Under the pieces are notes generated by a model. The model saw only the letters and a list, made by a program, of their open reading frames with translations, was not told the origin of the DNA and ran no database searches. A stretch of 7,707 bases of DNA, taken from contig CALKJX010000114.1 of assembly GCA_937995555.1 (NCBI GenBank), positions 1 to 7,707 on the forward strand, written 5' to 3'. A program made the translations under genes and the position numbers. Each line of letters opens with the position of its first letter. Within the stretch, counting starts at the first letter, position 1. Below, in pieces: positions 6,177 through 7,707 of the stretch. The DNA is from an uncultured Elioraea sp. GTDB taxonomy: Bacteria; Pseudomonadota; Alphaproteobacteria; Acetobacterales; Acetobacteraceae.

Positions 6177-6896
6177 ATGGCACGCCTGCTGTCCGTCGTC
6201 CTCGCCCTTGCCGTTGCCGTCTCCCCGCGCGTTGCCGACGCGGGCAGCGAGCGAGGCCCGGTCGTGCTTGAACTGTTCACGAGTCAGGGCTGCTCCGCCT
6301 GCCCGCCGGCCGACAAGCTGCTGGCCACGCTCGCGCGCAACAGCGGGATCATCGCCCTTTCGTTCCACGTGCCGTACTGGGATCACATGGGCTGGCGCGA
6401 TCCATTCGCCCTGCCCGTCTCGGTGCAGCGCCAGCGTGGCTATGCGCGGGCGATGAAGGAGCGCTCGGTCTATACGCCGCAGCTCGTCGTCCAGGGCAGT
6501 GCCCACACCGTCGGCCACGACCGGCCGGCGATCGAACGGCTGATCGCGGCCGCCCCACCCTCGGCGTCCATCACGATCGCGCTCGCGGCCCGCCAGCCGC
6601 CGACACTGCGGATCGAGATTCCCGACCTGGCCCTGCCCCAGGGCGGGGCGCAGCTCTGGGTCATCGCCTTCGCGCGCAGCGAAGCGCGCCAGGTGCTCGA
6701 CGGCGAGAATGCCGGTCAAACGCTGCACCACACCAATGTCGTTCGCTGGGCCGCGCCGATGGCCGCGATCGAGGCCGTGCCGGCGGAACTGACGGTCAGC
6801 GCCGCCGAGGCCGATGGGGCGGACGGCATTGCGCTGGTGCTGCAGCGTCCGCGCCAGGGGGCGATCATCGCCGCCGGACAGGTTGCTCTGCGCTGA
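6177..6896 (+). CDS. Exported DUF1223 protein with thioredoxin-like CxxC motif
   Basis: A 239-residue protein of the DUF1223 family, which has no settled function. Residues 1-22 look like a Sec signal peptide: R3, a hydrophobic core LLSVVLALAVAV, and an ADA cleavage site before G23. The mature protein begins with a thioredoxin-like segment VVLELFTSQGCSACPPAD at 29-46, with C39 and C42 forming a CxxC pair. SFHVPYWDHMGWRDPF (62-77) and VYTPQLVVQG (98-107, possible cis-proline P101) follow, then the family hallmark DGENAGQTL..TNVVR at 175-190. A periplasmic thiol-disulfide role is inference. Start: ATG 6177 gives a conventional signal peptide but lacks a Shine-Dalgarno. In-frame GTG 6135 (adding an RR-containing n-region) and ATG 6096 are alternatives. 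The length fits the family. It ends 52 bases before the helicase gene, on the same strand. Confidence 0.9.
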   Translation: MARLLSVVLALAVAVSPRVADAGSERGPVVLELFTSQGCSACPPADKLLATLARNSGIIALSFHVPYWDHMGWRDPFALPVSVQRQRGYARAMKERSVYTPQLVVQGSAHTVGHDRPAIERLIAAAPPSASITIALAARQPPTLRIEIPDLALPQGGAQLWVIAFARSEARQVLDGENAGQTLHHTNVVRWAAPMAAIEAVPAELTVSAAEADGADGIALVLQRPRQGAIIAAGQVALR

Positions 6897-6948
6897 GTTC
6901 GCCACTTCGCGGTTGCACGCGCCCGCCCTCCCTGTCCAGTCTGGCGCC

Positions 6949-7707
6949 ATGCACGGGGCCATCGACTCCGCCCGCGTCCGGGCCGTGCTGGGGCCGACCA
7001 ACACCGGCAAGACCCATCTCGCGATCGAGCGGATGCTCGCCCACGCCACGGGCGTGATCGGCTTTCCGCTGCGCCTGCTGGCGCGCGAGAACTACGACCG
7101 GATCGCCGCGCGCATGGGGCCGGCACGCGTCGCCCTCGTCACGGGCGAGGAGAAGATCGTCCCGCCCGGCGCGCGGTGGTTCTGCTGCACGGTCGAGGCG
7201 ATGCCGCTCGACCGTCCCTTCGCCTTCCTCGCGGTCGACGAGATCCAGCTCTGCGCCGATCCCGATCGCGGCCATGTCTTCACCGATCGGTTGCTGCACG
7301 CGCGCGGGCGCGAGGAGACCATGTTCCTCGGCGCCGAGACGATCCGCCCGCTGCTCCGCCGTCTCGTCCCCGAGGCCGAGGTCGAGACGCGCCCGCGCCT
7401 CTCCGCCCTCGCTTATGCCGGCCACGCCAAGCTCTCGCGTCTGCCGCCGCGCTCGGCGATCGTCGCCTTCTCGGCGGCCGAGGTGTACGCGATCGCCGAG
7501 GCTCTGCGCCGCCGGCGCGGCGGCTGCGCGGTGGTGATGGGCCGCCTATCGCCCCGCACGCGCAACGCCCAGGTGGCGATGTACCAGGCCAAGGAGGTCG
7601 ATTTCCTGGTCGCGACCGACGCGATCGGCATGGGTCTGAACATGGACGTGAACCATGTCGCCTTCGCCGGCCTCGCCAAGTTCGACGGGCATCGCGCGCG
7701 CGGGCTC
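6949..7707 (+). CDS. Suv3-like ATP-dependent RNA helicase, 3' end missing
   Basis: Superfamily 2 helicase related to mitochondrial Suv3 (SUPV3L1), which unwinds RNA for degradation with an exoribonuclease partner; bacterial members are typical of Alphaproteobacteria. The 253 visible residues cover the first RecA-like domain and most of the second. Motif I is GPTNTGKT at 15-22, and motif Ia-like FPLRLLARENYDR lies at 39-51. LVTGEEKIVPP is at 63-73, motif II DEIQ at 97-100, motif III LGAET at 127-131, IVAFSAAEVYAIAE at 171-184, SPRTRNAQ at 201-208 and motif V VATDAIGMGLNMDV at 221-234. Motif VI and the C-terminal regions lie beyond the right edge, so completeness cannot be judged. The start ATG at 6949 sits 14 codons before motif I and has no obvious Shine-Dalgarno. 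The 52-base gap after DUF1223 shows no terminator, so read-through from that gene is possible. Confidence 0.93.
   Translation, partial: MHGAIDSARVRAVLGPTNTGKTHLAIERMLAHATGVIGFPLRLLARENYDRIAARMGPARVALVTGEEKIVPPGARWFCCTVEAMPLDRPFAFLAVDEIQLCADPDRGHVFTDRLLHARGREETMFLGAETIRPLLRRLVPEAEVETRPRLSALAYAGHAKLSRLPPRSAIVAFSAAEVYAIAEALRRRRGGCAVVMGRLSPRTRNAQVAMYQAKEVDFLVATDAIGMGLNMDVNHVAFAGLAKFDGHRARGL

Noticed and set aside
6018..7049. Minus-strand extension upstream of the MFS gene
   Set aside because: It overlaps the clear plus-strand DUF1223 and helicase genes and shows no domain. The MFS fold starts at 6017.

Overview
The window looks like chromosomal DNA from a high-GC alphaproteobacterium. The evidence is very GC-rich third codon positions, GTG starts, tightly overlapping genes, and a Suv3-like RNA helicase of the kind found in Alphaproteobacteria and in mitochondria. 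An acetic-acid-bacterium or other Rhodospirillales relative would fit, but that placement is inference; the sequence holds no rRNA or marker gene that settles it. No tRNA, rRNA, CRISPR array, insertion sequence or prophage gene was seen.

Layout: (1) positions 1-453, minus strand, the N-terminal half of an N-formylglutamate amidohydrolase-family protein that runs off the left edge. (2) 599-1297, plus strand, a small class I SAM-dependent methyltransferase diverging from it. (3) 1437-4767, plus strand, a compact ABC transporter operon of the branched-chain (hydrophobic/amide) amino-acid type. Its two permeases, LivH and LivM, are fused into one 621-residue protein, followed by the ATPases LivG and LivF with 4-bp and 1-bp overlaps. 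No periplasmic binding protein gene is present. (4) 4872-6017, minus strand, an MFS permease resembling the phenylpropionate permease group, convergent with livF. (5) 6177-6896, plus strand, an exported DUF1223 thioredoxin-fold-like protein with a CxxC motif. (6) 6949-7707, plus strand, the N-terminal 253 residues of a Suv3-like ATP-dependent RNA helicase that runs off the right edge.

The coherent functional unit is the transporter: the fused permease would form the membrane channel, and LivG and LivF would be the paired ATPases on the cytoplasmic side. The missing binding protein must be encoded elsewhere, so the substrate cannot be read from this window. The other genes look like independently transcribed housekeeping or accessory genes with no evident pathway link.

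I found no convincing undescribed system. The points most worth a second look are the permease fusion without a binding protein, the complementary ATP-site degeneracy of LivG and LivF, and an imperfect inverted repeat between the divergent MFS and DUF1223 genes.
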